A program made the position numbers and the translations under genes. Under the pieces are notes generated by a model. It was not told the origin of the DNA and ran no database searches. It was given only the letters and a program-made list of their open reading frames with translations. A stretch of 64,000 nt of DNA, taken from the NCBI GenBank assembly GCA_903858015.1, contig CAIOGZ010000009.1, positions 1 through 64,000 of the forward strand, in the 5' to 3' direction. Shown here piece after piece: positions 25,679 to 35,082 of this stretch (positions are counted from its first letter, which is position 1; every line of letters starts with the position of its first letter). The stretch is from an uncultured cyanobacterium (lineage in GTDB: Bacteria; Cyanobacteriota; Cyanobacteriia; PCC-6307; Cyanobiaceae).

Positions 25679-26200
25679 ATGGTTCGCCCCCCGCTTCAAC
25701 CTGTGCTTCGCCCCCCGCTTCGCCCCCTGCTGTGGAGCGGCGCCCTGCTCACGGCCGGCCTGCTGGCCCTGGATGGGGCCGCGTCCAAGGCAACGCCTCT
25801 CTATACCCTCGCCACCACCTGCAGCCTGGCCGGAGCGGCGCCGAGCCGCTGCAGCGTCGAAGCGGTCGACCAGGGCAGCGTCACCCTCTACCGCCACCGG
25901 ATCGGCAACCAAGAAACGGTGATCGGCATCAGCGAAGAGCCCTATGTGCGCATGGGCCGCTGGGATCCCGCCAGTAGCAGCTGGCAGCCGCTCAGCTCCG
26001 CCACCGCCCGGCTTTCGGCCAACACCGTTTGCTTCAACGGCAGCGAGCTCTGCGTGGTCAACCCCAACTACCTCAACAGCCTGCGCCAGGAGAAGGGCGC
26101 CGCCCTCAACGGGCGGGATCTGATCAAGGTGACCTTCGGCCGTGATGGGCGGATCAACGCCTATTGCTACGACGACGGCTGCCCCACCACCACCCCTTGA
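25679..26200 (+). CDS. Secreted hypothetical protein
   Basis: From ATG 25679 the product has 173 residues. It begins with a Pro/Leu/Arg stretch and a hydrophobic segment (about 15-30) ending in AASKA, consistent with a signal peptide. The rest holds six Cys residues (TTCSLAG, SRCSVE, VCFNG, LCVVN, YCYDDGC), suggesting disulfides in the periplasm. The family is not recognised. The next secreted protein gene follows after 11 bases, so the two may form an operon. Confidence 0.6.
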   Translation: MVRPPLQPVLRPPLRPLLWSGALLTAGLLALDGAASKATPLYTLATTCSLAGAAPSRCSVEAVDQGSVTLYRHRIGNQETVIGISEEPYVRMGRWDPASSSWQPLSSATARLSANTVCFNGSELCVVNPNYLNSLRQEKGAALNGRDLIKVTFGRDGRINAYCYDDGCPTTTP

Positions 26201-26211
26201 GGAGCGCCCCG

Positions 26212-27336
26212 ATGCCCCGCTTCTCGCTGCTGGTTGCGGCCCTGCTGCTCGTGCCCCCCGGGGAGGCGGCCGCCGCCATTGCGGCATCCGCCGCCACAGA
26301 CGTTGCCCCAGCCTGGCGGCACTCTGGTCTTCACCAATCCCAATTTCGGTTGGCGACCGGAACCGGCGCCCTGGCTGGGCGATATGCCTTTGGGCAAGCC
26401 GACCACCCGTTGGAGGCCCAAACCCTGGCCCGCGGTGGTGGCGGCCGGGGCGGCGCTGGCCGCGGTGGTGGTGGGCATGGCGGTGGCGGCCATGGCGGTG
26501 GCGGCCGCAGTAGCGAGCGGGGCGGCGGCCGGGCCCAGCGGGCCAACACCGGCTTCGACCGCGCCCCCCGCAGCTTCGATCGGGGCAATCGCACCCCCAG
26601 CGGCGGCTGGAGCCGGGATGCGGCCAACCGCCCCGAGCGGGCGCGCCCCAGTTTGAATCGCCCCAGCGTCGATCGCCAGGCAGTCCGCGACCGCGCCGCC
26701 ACTATCGATCGCCAGGCCTTGCAAGAGCGCACCGCCAACCTCAATCGCGATGACTGGAACCGCCGGCGGGACCAGCTGCGGCAGGTCGACCGCAACGACT
26801 GGGACAGGGCTAGCGACCGGATCGAGAACGGCTGGAACGATCGCCGCGACAACCTCGGCAACGCCCGCGACCGCTGGAACGACAACCTGGGCAACCGCGT
26901 CAACCGCGCCTACGACCGCTCCAACACCGCCTGGCCCGGCTGGGCTCGGCCCGGCTGGGGCCTGGCGCGGCCCTGGAACTGGGGCTGGTACGGCGGCTGG
27001 AGCACCCCGCCTTGGGGTTGGTGGGGGGTGCGATCGGTGGCCTGGGGGCTCGGCAGCCTGGCCAGCGCCGTGGTGATCAACAACGCGGTCAACGACGCGA
27101 TCGCCGCCAGCCAAACCACGATCGTGATCCCCGATAGCGCCGATCAGCTCGATTACACCAGCATTGAGCCCAGCGGCGATCAACTGGTGGGCTTCGTGGT
27201 GTACGGCGGCAATGGCGCTGAACCCCGCAAGCTCAACGCCGATTGCCGCGCCGGCAGCCTGGACGGCCAGGAACCCGCCAGCGCCGCCGAGGCCCAGTTG
27301 CTCAATGCCGTTTGTCAGGTGGCCTTCGGCTCCTGA
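26212..27336 (+). CDS. Secreted Gly/Arg/Asn/Trp-rich protein
   Basis: A 374-residue protein from ATG 26212, with GAGGAG close upstream as ribosome site. Signal peptide of about 23 residues ending in EAAAA. Then a run of GGGG(R/H)GG units (about 75-105), a long Arg/Asn/Asp-rich part with repeated DRxAxxDRQA and RDxWNDNLGN-like units (about 130-240), a Trp-rich block (PGWGLARPWNWGWYGGW), a hydrophobic VVINNAVNDAIAAS segment and a C-terminal domain with two Cys. This resembles DUF3300- or RcnB-like surface proteins in style only. Its 3' end overlaps lnt by 35 bases. Confidence 0.62.
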   Translation: MPRFSLLVAALLLVPPGEAAAAIAASAATDVAPAWRHSGLHQSQFRLATGTGALAGRYAFGQADHPLEAQTLARGGGGRGGAGRGGGGHGGGGHGGGGRSSERGGGRAQRANTGFDRAPRSFDRGNRTPSGGWSRDAANRPERARPSLNRPSVDRQAVRDRAATIDRQALQERTANLNRDDWNRRRDQLRQVDRNDWDRASDRIENGWNDRRDNLGNARDRWNDNLGNRVNRAYDRSNTAWPGWARPGWGLARPWNWGWYGGWSTPPWGWWGVRSVAWGLGSLASAVVINNAVNDAIAASQTTIVIPDSADQLDYTSIEPSGDQLVGFVVYGGNGAEPRKLNADCRAGSLDGQEPASAAEAQLLNAVCQVAFGS

Positions 27337-28975
27337 GCGGCGCCGGCCCGGGGCGGGGCGCCCAGCGACCGGCCAGGGCCAGGGCCAGCAGCAGCAGCAG
27401 CGGCCCTTCCCGCCAACGGACATAGGGGCTGAGGCCGCTGCGGGGCAGGAGGGTGACCACGCCACTGGCGGCTTGCCCGGCCGGCAGTTGGGCCTGCAAC
27501 CGACCCGCCGCATCCACCACCAGGCTGGGGCCGGTGTTGGCGGCACTCACCAGCCAGCGGCCGGTTTCGATCGCCCGCAGCTGGGCCAGGGCCTGGAATT
27601 GGTGCTGCAGCAGCAGCGGATAGGGATCGAGGTTGGCGCTGGCCAGCAACCATTGCGCCCCCTCCCGACTGGCCCGGGCCAGGGCGGCGCCATCGGCGAT
27701 CTCGTAGCAAATCGCCACCCCAATCGCCCCTGCCGGCCGCGGCAGCAACCGACTCGGCGCCCCGGGCCCAAGCCCGCCCACGGCCGAAAGACCACTCCAA
27801 CGCCACAGCCCCGCCAGGGGAACCCATTCCCCGAGCGGCACCAAGCGATGCTTGTCGACCCAGGCGACCGGATCGCGGCTGCCTGGGGCAAAGCGGAGCA
27901 GGCTGCTGCGTAACTGGTCGCCCTCCTGGCGGAAACCACCGCTGAGCACCTCCAGCGGCGCGGCTTCGGGCAACGGTTGGCCGGCCGCCAGGGACCCCTC
28001 CGGCAACAGCAGACTCTCGGAGCCCTGCTGCTGCGGCACCAGGGCGCTATCGCGTTCAGCGCCGGCCAGCAGAGCCAACAGCCGCCGCTGCTGGCCCGCT
28101 TCGAACTTTTGGCGGGTGGGAATGGCGGGTTGGAGCACCAGCAGCCGCACCGCAGAGGGTTGGCTTGCGGGGGGTGCAGGGATTGCGGGGGTTGGGGGTA
28201 GTCCGGCCGGCGCCGCCGCGGCGGCAGTGCCCGGGCCGAAAGCACCGGGCCTGGCTCCGGCCTGGTCGAGTTCGGCGACCACGCCGGCCAGGGCCGCCCA
28301 ACCGCTGAGATGGGAGACCAGCAGCAGCAGCAGGGTCAGCAGCAGCCAACCCCGCCGCGCCGCCGGCGCCCGCAGCGTGCGCCAGAGGCACCAGCCCAGC
28401 AGCACCTGCACGGCCGCCACTAGCCCCGCCCCGCCGTAGGCGGCCAGCCCGGCCAGGGCCGGATCCGCCGGCAGCGCCGAACTGCCCAGCCCGATCCAGA
28501 ACAGGGGGCCGCGGGCCAGCAGCACTTCGACCAGGCCCCACAGGCAGGCGCCAGCCAGGGCGGTGGAGGGCCGCAGCGGATCGCCACGACGCACCAGGGC
28601 CAGCCAGGCCTCGACCAGCAAACCAGCCGCCAGGCCGCAGAACCCCCAGACCAGCAGGCAGAGGGGCAGGCTTAGGGGTGCCGGCACCCCCACCCAGTCG
28701 AGGGGATGCAGCCACAGCAGCCAGCGATGGCTCACCAGCACGGCGGCCAGCCCCCACAGCAAGCCCAAGCCCCGCAACCCGCCATGCCGCCCGCCCGCCA
28801 TCGCCCCGGCGGGGGGATCTCCGGCCAGGCCCCAGAGCACCGCCAGGGCCGGCCAGAGCAGCGGCGGCAGGCCTAGCGGCGGCAGGGCTAGGCCCGCGAT
28901 CGCACCCGCCGCCAGGGCCAGCAGCCGCAGCAGGGGAGCGCCGCTAGCCAAGCCGGGGTGACGGTCATCTCCCAT
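27302..28975 (-). CDS. lnt: Apolipoprotein N-acyltransferase
   Basis: Lnt adds the third acyl chain to the N-terminal Cys of lipoproteins in the inner membrane. The ATG at 28975 gives 557 residues: six or so membrane segments (to about 210), a nitrilase-like periplasmic domain and a last membrane helix. The Glu-Lys-Cys triad is visible in LLLPEGSLA, WVDKHRLVPLGEW and GVAICYEIADG, and SAANTGPS fits the family. A Gly/Pro/Ala-rich linker between membrane part and catalytic domain is longer than usual. The gene converges on the Gly/Arg-rich protein and is divergent from the gene at 29068. Confidence 0.95.
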   Translation of the reverse strand: MGDDRHPGLASGAPLLRLLALAAGAIAGLALPPLGLPPLLWPALAVLWGLAGDPPAGAMAGGRHGGLRGLGLLWGLAAVLVSHRWLLWLHPLDWVGVPAPLSLPLCLLVWGFCGLAAGLLVEAWLALVRRGDPLRPSTALAGACLWGLVEVLLARGPLFWIGLGSSALPADPALAGLAAYGGAGLVAAVQVLLGWCLWRTLRAPAARRGWLLLTLLLLLVSHLSGWAALAGVVAELDQAGARPGAFGPGTAAAAAPAGLPPTPAIPAPPASQPSAVRLLVLQPAIPTRQKFEAGQQRRLLALLAGAERDSALVPQQQGSESLLLPEGSLAAGQPLPEAAPLEVLSGGFRQEGDQLRSSLLRFAPGSRDPVAWVDKHRLVPLGEWVPLAGLWRWSGLSAVGGLGPGAPSRLLPRPAGAIGVAICYEIADGAALARASREGAQWLLASANLDPYPLLLQHQFQALAQLRAIETGRWLVSAANTGPSLVVDAAGRLQAQLPAGQAASGVVTLLPRSGLSPYVRWREGPLLLLLALALAGRWAPRPGPAPLRSRRPPDKRH

Positions 28976-29067
28976 GGCCCTGGTGCCAAGGAACGGCCAA
29001 CCTCCACTCGGTTTCCTGCTCACCCCTTCCCCGGGGCCTTCAACCGGGTCCCTCACCAACAACCACC

Positions 29068-29409
29068 ATGGATCAAAGCAATCTGCTGCAGATGCTGCTG
29101 CTGCGGGGCCTCGGCACCACATCGCTGGTGGCGGATCGTCTCCGCCACGTGAGCCAGGATTGGGTGCTGAGCGGCCGCCTGGACCCCAGCCAGGCCTCCG
29201 CCATGGTGGACGATGTGCTCAAGGCCCTGCGGGGCGAAACCCCGGAACTCGAGCAGCAGGCGGAGCGCCAACTGGAGCGCAACCGCGACCAACTCCTCCA
29301 AGACCTCGGCCTGGCCCGCCAGAAGGAGGTGGACGAGTTGCGGGGACGGATCGATCGGCTGGAGCAGGCGCTGCGCCAACGCCAAAGCAGCAGCGACTGG
29401 ACCGACTAA
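29068..29409 (+). CDS. Phasin-like coiled-coil protein
   Basis: A 113-residue protein with no Cys and no signal peptide. It is helical throughout: [20 protein letters not shown], then a heptad-rich region ([20 protein letters not shown] and [19 protein letters not shown]). It looks like the small phasin or PhaF-like family conserved in cyanobacteria, but the name is by resemblance. Start at ATG 29068. The PPIase gene follows after about 55 bases and may share its transcript. Confidence 0.65.
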   Translation: MDQSNLLQMLLLRGLGTTSLVADRLRHVSQDWVLSGRLDPSQASAMVDDVLKALRGETPELEQQAERQLERNRDQLLQDLGLARQKEVDELRGRIDRLEQALRQRQSSSDWTD

Positions 29410-29464
29410 ATCAGGGGATTCTGCTAGCCCCTGGCAGAATCCCCCCACTCTCAACGGTCCCCGC

Positions 29465-30112
29465 GTGCGCGACATCCTGATCAGCTCGGCCGTCTGCCTG
29501 GCCTGCCTGATGCTGGCCTTCGTGAGCCAGCTGGTGGCCCCCTCCAGCGTGGTGGCTGCAGCTCCGCTCGAGCGGCCTGCCGCCGCGGTGGTCAGCACCT
29601 CCACCGCGGCGGCTGATGGCCTGCGGCAGGCGGTGCAGGCCCCGCTCGAGCTCGATCCCCAAGACCCCAATCCCTCGCTGTTCACCATGGCACCTGCAAC
29701 GTCCGCCGTCCCCGGCGATGCCAACCAACAGGCCTCCGCCGCCGCCCTCGGTGCTGACCTCAGCGCCGCCAAGCAGCGGCTCACCGCCAGTGGCCTTGGC
29801 ATCACCGATCTGGAGCTGGGCACGGGCGCCGAAGCCGTCGCCGGCCAAACCGTGAGCGTCAACTACCGGGGCAGCCTCACCAATGGCAAGGAGTTCGACA
29901 GCAGCTACGGCCGCGGTCCGTTCAGCTTCCGCCTCGGCGGTGGCCAGGTGATCAAGGGCTGGGACGAAGGCGTGGCCGGCATGAAAGTGGGCGGCAAACG
30001 CAAGCTGGTGATCCCCCCCGACCTCGGTTACGGCTCCCGCGGCGCTGGCGGGGTGATCCCCCCCGATGCCACGCTCATCTTTGAAGTGGAACTACTCAAA
30101 GTGGGCGGCTGA
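29465..30112 (+). CDS. FKBP-type peptidyl-prolyl isomerase, exported
   Basis: A 215-residue protein starting at GTG 29465. Residues 1-31 form a signal peptide, residues 32-100 a low-complexity linker, and the last 110 an FKBP domain: [59 protein letters not shown] and [13 protein letters not shown]. Active-site Tyr, Asp, Phe and Trp positions are kept. It probably folds proteins in the periplasm or thylakoid lumen. Confidence 0.92.
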   Translation: MRDILISSAVCLACLMLAFVSQLVAPSSVVAAAPLERPAAAVVSTSTAAADGLRQAVQAPLELDPQDPNPSLFTMAPATSAVPGDANQQASAAALGADLSAAKQRLTASGLGITDLELGTGAEAVAGQTVSVNYRGSLTNGKEFDSSYGRGPFSFRLGGGQVIKGWDEGVAGMKVGGKRKLVIPPDLGYGSRGAGGVIPPDATLIFEVELLKVGG

Positions 30113-30467
30113 TTCCCGTTGATTCCAACAACCTGGGCCCCCACCGGCTAAAGCAACGGCCGCCAGTCCCTGGTGGGCGATGACAGAGCCCGCCTTGCTT
30201 GAGCCCAGCAGCTCTCGGCCTCGTCAAGCCAGGGCTTCGCTACCGGCCGAGCCAGGGGCCGGGAAAGCCCCCCCTAAACTGAGCAGGCCGGAGCGGCCGC
30301 TCTTGAGTGCACCCACGTGTTGTGTACTGATCATCAGGACCTTGCTGCCTGGCCGGTCCTGAGCTGCCCGGCAGGGTCGTAGCCCAAGACCGGGCTTCCA
30401 CCGCCTGCAGCGGCCCAAAGCTGCCGCCAGCCAACCACCCCAATTCCCCCAACGGATTCCTTCCACC
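30113..30467. other. Intergenic region before sodB
   Basis: No gene is seen in these 355 bases; a frame at 30180-30362 is Ser/Pro/Ala noise. The sodB promoter should lie here. A CTTGAG at about 30302 and TGTACT at about 30323 are too weak a match to call. Confidence 0.4.
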
Positions 30468-31067
30468 ATGGCTCACCAGCTGCCCGCCCTGCCCTACGGC
30501 CTTGATGCGCTCGAGCCCCACATCTCCCGCCAGACCCTGGAGTTTCACCACGGCAAGCACCACAACGCCTACGTCACCAACCTCAACAACCTGGTGGCCG
30601 GCACCGATCTAGAAGCCAAGAGCCTGGACGACACGATCACGGCCGTTGCCGGCGATGCGGCCAAGGCCGGCATCTTCAACAATGCAGCCCAGGTCTGGAA
30701 TCACAGCTTTTACTGGCAGTGCATCAAGCCGGGTGGTGGCGGCAGCCCCAGTGGCGCCCTGCTCGATAAAATTACTGCCGATTTCGGTAGCTTCGAAAAA
30801 TTGGTGGAGGCGCTCAAGGCCGCCGGCGCCACCCAGTTCGGCAGCGGCTGGGCCTGGCTTGTGCTCGATGGCGATACCCTCAAGGTGACCAAAACCGCCA
30901 ATGCCGACCTGCCCCTGGCCCACGGTCAAAAGGCCCTGCTCACCATCGACGTATGGGAACACGCCTATTACCTCGACTACCAAAATCGCCGCCCTGATTA
31001 CATCACCACCTTCCTCGATAAACTGGTGAACTGGGATTTTGTCGCCGCCAACCTGGCCGCTGCCTGA
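30468..31067 (+). CDS. sodB: Superoxide dismutase, iron type
   Basis: A 199-residue cytoplasmic enzyme that converts superoxide to oxygen and peroxide. Metal ligands are visible: His in [12 protein letters not shown], His in [11 protein letters not shown], Asp and His in [18 protein letters not shown]. The glutamine of [11 protein letters not shown] and the form QFGSGWAWL indicate the iron rather than manganese subfamily. Start at ATG 30468. A clear terminator lies 90 bases past the stop. Confidence 0.96.
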   Translation: MAHQLPALPYGLDALEPHISRQTLEFHHGKHHNAYVTNLNNLVAGTDLEAKSLDDTITAVAGDAAKAGIFNNAAQVWNHSFYWQCIKPGGGGSPSGALLDKITADFGSFEKLVEALKAAGATQFGSGWAWLVLDGDTLKVTKTANADLPLAHGQKALLTIDVWEHAYYLDYQNRRPDYITTFLDKLVNWDFVAANLAAA

Positions 31068-31157
31068 ACCTGGCCGGTGCAAGAATCCTGCTTGTGCCTG
31101 ACCTAAGCCGTCGCCTCAGCCTCCCGGCTACCGGTGGGGCTGCCGATGGCAAGAGAG

Positions 31158-31187
31158 CCCTCCGCCACCCGGCGGGGGGATTTTTTT
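31158..31187 (+). terminator. Rho-independent terminator after sodB
   Basis: CCCTCCGCC at 31158-31166 pairs with GGCGGGGGG at 31171-31179 (one G-U) around the loop ACCC, followed by A and seven T residues. Confidence 0.88.
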
Positions 31188-31254
31188 AGGCTTCGATCCT
31201 GTTTTATGGCCCCACTAAATTGATGCTTTTAACAAGTTCATGGCCCTGCCAAGC

Positions 31255-32535
31255 TTATGCCTCCACCGAGGCAGCGCCCAGCACCGCTTCCGGCGGGATC
31301 CACATCGCATCGCCATAGGAGTAAAAGCGGTAGCCAGCCGCGATCGCCTCGCCATACAGGGCCAACAGCCGTTGCCGACCAATCAGGGCACTGACCAACA
31401 GCAGCAGCGAGCTTCGTGGCAGGTGGAAGTTCGTGAGCAGCCCCTCGACCACCGTGAAGCGAAAGCCCGGCTGAATCACCAACTTCACCGGCCCTGCGTA
31501 GGGCTCCAGCCTGCCGCCATGCAGGGCCGCCACCCCCTCCAGGCTGCGCACGCTGGTGGTGCCTACGGCAATCACCCGCCCGCCCCGCCGGCGGCAGGCG
31601 GCCACCGCTTCGACTAGCTCGGCGCCCACTTCGACCCATTCGCTATGCAGGCTCAGCTGGCTGAGGTCTTCGGTTTCGATCGGCCGGAAGGTGCCCAGCC
31701 CCACATGCAGGGTGACGCTGGCTCGCCGCACACCGCGGCTGTCCAAGGCCGCCAGCAGCTCATCGCTGAGGTGGAGGCCCGCCGTGGGGGCCGCCACCGC
31801 CCCGGGCCTGCTGGCATAGCGGGTTTGGTAACGGTCGTTGTCGGATGGGTCGTGGGTTTGAATGTAAGGAGGCAAGGGGATCTCGCCGTAGCGCTCCAGC
31901 AACGATTCAATCGCCTCCCAGCTCGTGCAGCTGGCTGGAAAGCGCACCACCCGTCCGCCGCTGGCCGCATCGATCGCCACCACCTGCAGCGGCAGCGCTG
32001 GTAGGTCGCCATGGTCGAGCTGCAGCACCTCGCCCGGCTGCAGCCGCTTGGCGGGGCGGGCCAGGCAGAGCCAATCGGCAGGGCCCAGCGGGGTTGGGCT
32101 TGCCAGCGGGCTTGCCAGCGGGGTTGCTAACCCGGCCGGCTCCAACACCAGCAGCTCCACCGCACCGCCACTGGAGCGTCGGGCCCGCAGCCGGGCCCTG
32201 AGCACCCGGGTGTTGTTCACCACCAACAGATCACCGGCTCGCAGTTCCTGCTGCAGATCCCAGACGGTGAGGTGCCGCGCCGATGCGATTGCGGCGGAGC
32301 CTGGGGCCGGCGCGGCCGCGACGGCAAGCATGCGGGCAGCATGGCGCGGTTCGAGCGGCCGCTGGGCGATGCAACGCTCCGGCAGCTCGAAGGCGTAGCT
32401 GCTCAGGCTGAGATCGCGGGGATCGATCGCAGGGGGCTGATCGATCGCACCGCGCCGATCGCAGCGCGGATCGGCGGCGCTAGGCGAAGCCGATGGCTTG
32501 CTGGGCTCGTCAGCGCTGCTGCCGATGCTGGTCAT
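31255..32535 (-). CDS. queA: S-adenosylmethionine:tRNA ribosyltransferase-isomerase
   Basis: QueA moves the ribosyl part of SAM onto 7-aminomethyl-7-deazaguanine in tRNA, forming epoxyqueuosine. The 426-residue product shows the family signatures [54 protein letters not shown] and [14 protein letters not shown]. The first 40 residues are an extra Ser/Pro-rich extension, so translation might start later. It lies 21 bases after the PDH E2 gene on the same strand, probably one transcript. Confidence 0.95.
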   Translation of the reverse strand: MTSIGSSADEPSKPSASPSAADPRCDRRGAIDQPPAIDPRDLSLSSYAFELPERCIAQRPLEPRHAARMLAVAAAPAPGSAAIASARHLTVWDLQQELRAGDLLVVNNTRVLRARLRARRSSGGAVELLVLEPAGLATPLASPLASPTPLGPADWLCLARPAKRLQPGEVLQLDHGDLPALPLQVVAIDAASGGRVVRFPASCTSWEAIESLLERYGEIPLPPYIQTHDPSDNDRYQTRYASRPGAVAAPTAGLHLSDELLAALDSRGVRRASVTLHVGLGTFRPIETEDLSQLSLHSEWVEVGAELVEAVAACRRRGGRVIAVGTTSVRSLEGVAALHGGRLEPYAGPVKLVIQPGFRFTVVEGLLTNFHLPRSSLLLLVSALIGRQRLLALYGEAIAAGYRFYSYGDAMWIPPEAVLGAASVEA

Positions 32536-32556
32536 GGGCCGGCCCGGGCTGGTGAA

Positions 32557-33966
32557 TCAGAGCGCCAGGCTTTCGGGGTTGGTTTCGATCAGCTGGGCTA
32601 GGTCCTTGAGGAAGGCGGCGGCATCGGCCCCGTAGATGGTGCGGTGGTCGCAGGTGAGATTCACCTGCATCTGGCGCTTGATGCTGATCGAACTATCGTT
32701 GCCGGCCACCACGGCGGGACGGGAAGCCGCCACCGCCAGAATCGCCCCGGTGCCGGGGGGCAGGATCGCGTCGAAGCGGTCAACCCCAAACATGCCCAGG
32801 TTAGAGAGGGTGAAGCTGCCGGTGCTGTATTCCTCCGGCTTGAGCTGCTTCTGGCGGGCCCGCTCCACCAGCTCGGCCCAGTGGCGGGAGAGGCTATAGA
32901 GGTCGGTGCGGTCGGCGGCGGCCAGCACCGGCGTGATCAGGCCCCCATCGGCCATCGCCACCGCCACCGCCACATTGATGGCGGCCGGGTAGGCCATGCC
33001 GGCCTCGCTGGTGGCGGCGTTCACCTGGGGATGGCGAGCCAGGGTGAGGGCGGCTGCCTTGACCAGCAGCGCTGTCATCGTGACGCCCTTGCCCTTGACC
33101 TGCTTATAAAAGGCATCCAGTTTGTCGGTGGTGATCGTGTAGCCCACCCGGAAACAGGGCACCGCCAGGCTGGCCACCATGTTGCGGTTCACGGCCTGTT
33201 GCAGGGCGTTGAACGGCACGGTTTCGCCGGGCCGCCCGAAGGCCTGGCCGGCGGCGGCCGGCGCAGCCGCAGCGGGGCTGACCCCAGCGGGGTTGGCAGC
33301 CGCCGCCGGCGCTGCGGCCACGGCGGGGCCTGGGCCCTCGGCCACCCGGGGCAGGCTCACCGGCTGGCCGCTGGCGGCGAGCACGTCGTCCGCCTGGATG
33401 CGGCCGTGGGGGCCGCTGCCCCGCAGCGCTTCAAGCGCCACCCCCAGCTGCTGGGCCAGCTTGCGGGCCCGCGGCGTGGCCACCAGTCGACCGTTGGCGG
33501 CGGGGGCAGCCACCGCCAGTAGCGGCGGGGCGGAAACGCTGGGCAGCGGCGCTGGGGTTGGCGGCGCCAGCGGGGCGGCGCTGGCTGGCTGGGCAGCAGC
33601 CGGGGGCGGCGCCGCTGCAGGGGCGGTTGCGGCGGCAGGGGGCGCGCTGGCCGGAGCGGCAGGAGCAGCGGCGGCGCTAGCAGCAGCGGGCGCGGCTGAC
33701 GCTGCTACCGCCGCGATGTCAGCCTCCTGCTCCACGATCAGGCCAATGGTTTCCCCCACCGGGGCGGTGCCGCCAGCGGGCATCAGCACGGCGGCCAGGA
33801 AGCCCTCATTGAATGATTCCACGTCCATGTCGGCCTTGTCGGACTCGACGACCAGCACCGACTCGCCCCGTTCCACCTTGTCGCCAGGCTGTTTCAGCCA
33901 CGCCACGATCTTGCCCTCCGTCATGGTGGAGCTGAGGGCGGGCATAAAGATTTCGTGGGTTGCCAT
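32557..33966 (-). CDS. pdhC: Pyruvate dehydrogenase E2, dihydrolipoamide acetyltransferase
   Basis: E2 carries the acetyl group on lipoyl-lysine and passes it to CoA. The 469-residue product has one lipoyl domain (1-80) with the lysine in VVESDKADMDVESF, a long Ala/Pro linker (about 85-160), a peripheral-subunit-binding domain (ATPRARKLAQQLGV...GSGPHGRIQADDV) and the catalytic domain ending in CDHRTIYGADAAAFLKDL, with the active His. The lipoyl transferase LipB is encoded 3.3 kb away. Confidence 0.95.
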   Translation of the reverse strand: MATHEIFMPALSSTMTEGKIVAWLKQPGDKVERGESVLVVESDKADMDVESFNEGFLAAVLMPAGGTAPVGETIGLIVEQEADIAAVAASAAPAAASAAAAPAAPASAPPAAATAPAAAPPPAAAQPASAAPLAPPTPAPLPSVSAPPLLAVAAPAANGRLVATPRARKLAQQLGVALEALRGSGPHGRIQADDVLAASGQPVSLPRVAEGPGPAVAAAPAAAANPAGVSPAAAAPAAAGQAFGRPGETVPFNALQQAVNRNMVASLAVPCFRVGYTITTDKLDAFYKQVKGKGVTMTALLVKAAALTLARHPQVNAATSEAGMAYPAAINVAVAVAMADGGLITPVLAAADRTDLYSLSRHWAELVERARQKQLKPEEYSTGSFTLSNLGMFGVDRFDAILPPGTGAILAVAASRPAVVAGNDSSISIKRQMQVNLTCDHRTIYGADAAAFLKDLAQLIETNPESLAL

Positions 33967-34536
33967 AGACCAGTGCCCGTCTGCGTTGTGGAGGGGAGTT
34001 CCAACCTCTGTGCCAACTTTTCTCCAACGCTCGGAGGAACGGTCGGAGCCGGGTCGGGGTCGGGTGATCGGGCGAGCTTAGGACGGCGGGCGACCCCCCA
34101 GAAAGGCAGTGGCCGCAATGTGACTCGGCGGATGGGCGCCAAGGGTGGCCAGGGGGGCGCCAGCCGCGGCATAGGGGGCACGGCAATCAAAGCCAGCGAC
34201 CGACTTAGCGATCTTCACCACTCCAGATACCAGCCCAGCCACGGGCAACGACGACGAGACGGGCGAAGCGCTGGGCAGCCTCAATGACCTACTGGCAACG
34301 CTGCGCTCAAGGGCAGGAACCAGCGCCGAAGCGAGTGCCGACAAACTGCGTGCCCGAATACGATGATTAAGGCTCTGAACAATGGTCAAGCCAGGATCAT
34401 GGCAACAAGATTTAAAGTGTTGTCGCCGTCGTGCCTGGCTACATCAAGGCCCCCGAGGGATCGTGGGGGAGGTTGATACAACCTCCCTCCATTAGCTAGC
34501 AGGCCCCATGGATCAAGGCCCTTGATTCAGCATCCC
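33967..34536. other. Intergenic region between pdhC and the ylqD-like gene
   Basis: No gene with a start codon is seen. One forward frame is open from just after a TAG near 34174 to TGA at 34373 and reads like protein (TTPDTSPATGNDDETGEALG then SLNDLLATLRSRAGTSAEAS), but it has no ATG, GTG or TTG at its front; it may be the tail of a lost gene. A strong inverted repeat lies at 34465-34489. The pdhC promoter should be near 34000. Confidence 0.4.
34465..34489. repeat. Inverted repeat, possible terminator of the ylqD-like gene
   Basis: GGGAGGTTG pairs with CAACCTCCC around the loop ATA; adding a G-U and a G-C pair gives a stem of 11. It lies about 50 bases past the stop of the minus-strand gene. 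No T run follows on either strand, so a terminator role is uncertain. Confidence 0.6.
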
Positions 34537-34983
34537 TCAGGTAGGGGTCTCGAACGCCTGGATCACACCATCGCGGACCAGCACCGCAGCCTGAAGTTTC
34601 TGCACCAAGTTATCGCCCACAACCACATCCACAAAGCTTTCGATCTGGCCCTGCTCCACGATCTGCTCGAACTCCAGTTCACGCACCTGGCGTTGCTGCT
34701 CCAGCACCTGGCGCTTCTGGTCGTCGAGCTCAGCCCGCTTGGCGCCCACCTGCTGCTGCACGGACCCCACCTGTTCCTGCACGCGGGGGTCGAGGGGATT
34801 AGCGCTCTGGCGCCGGATTTCATCGATCACCTGTTGCCCCTCCTGCTCCAGCTGGGCCAGCTGTTGGTCGAAATTGGCGAGGGCAGCGCTGAGTTCGCGC
34901 TCGGCGTCTTCCTTCCAGCGAGGCGTTACCACGGCCCGCACGGTGAGATTGCGTTTGATCGTGATCGTGCTGCCGTCGGCCAT
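34537..34983 (-). CDS. YlqD-like coiled-coil protein
   Basis: A 148-residue protein. It begins with a small beta part (TITIKRNLTVRAVVTPRWKE), continues as a long coiled coil (about 28-105, rich in Gln and Glu) and ends with a beta part (FVDVVVGDNLVQKLQAAVLV and RDGVIQAF). This order is that of the YlqD family found in cyanobacteria and Firmicutes, whose function is unknown. Alone on its strand, 99 bases downstream of the acyl-ACP synthetase gene. Confidence 0.78.
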   Translation of the reverse strand: MADGSTITIKRNLTVRAVVTPRWKEDAERELSAALANFDQQLAQLEQEGQQVIDEIRRQSANPLDPRVQEQVGSVQQQVGAKRAELDDQKRQVLEQQRQVRELEFEQIVEQGQIESFVDVVVGDNLVQKLQAAVLVRDGVIQAFETPT

Positions 34984-35082
34984 GGGAGCGGAAATTCAAC
35001 TCCCAGACTCTCAGGCGGGGGCAATCGGGTCAACCGCACCCCTGCGGCGGATTGCCGGCCAGGCCCCGCTTGCCGGCCACCC

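Noticed and set aside
26167-27546. Minus-strand frame of 459 codons over the Gly/Arg-rich protein
   Set aside because: Val/Ala/Gly low complexity with no motif; the forward frame has a signal peptide, a ribosome site and ordered blocks.
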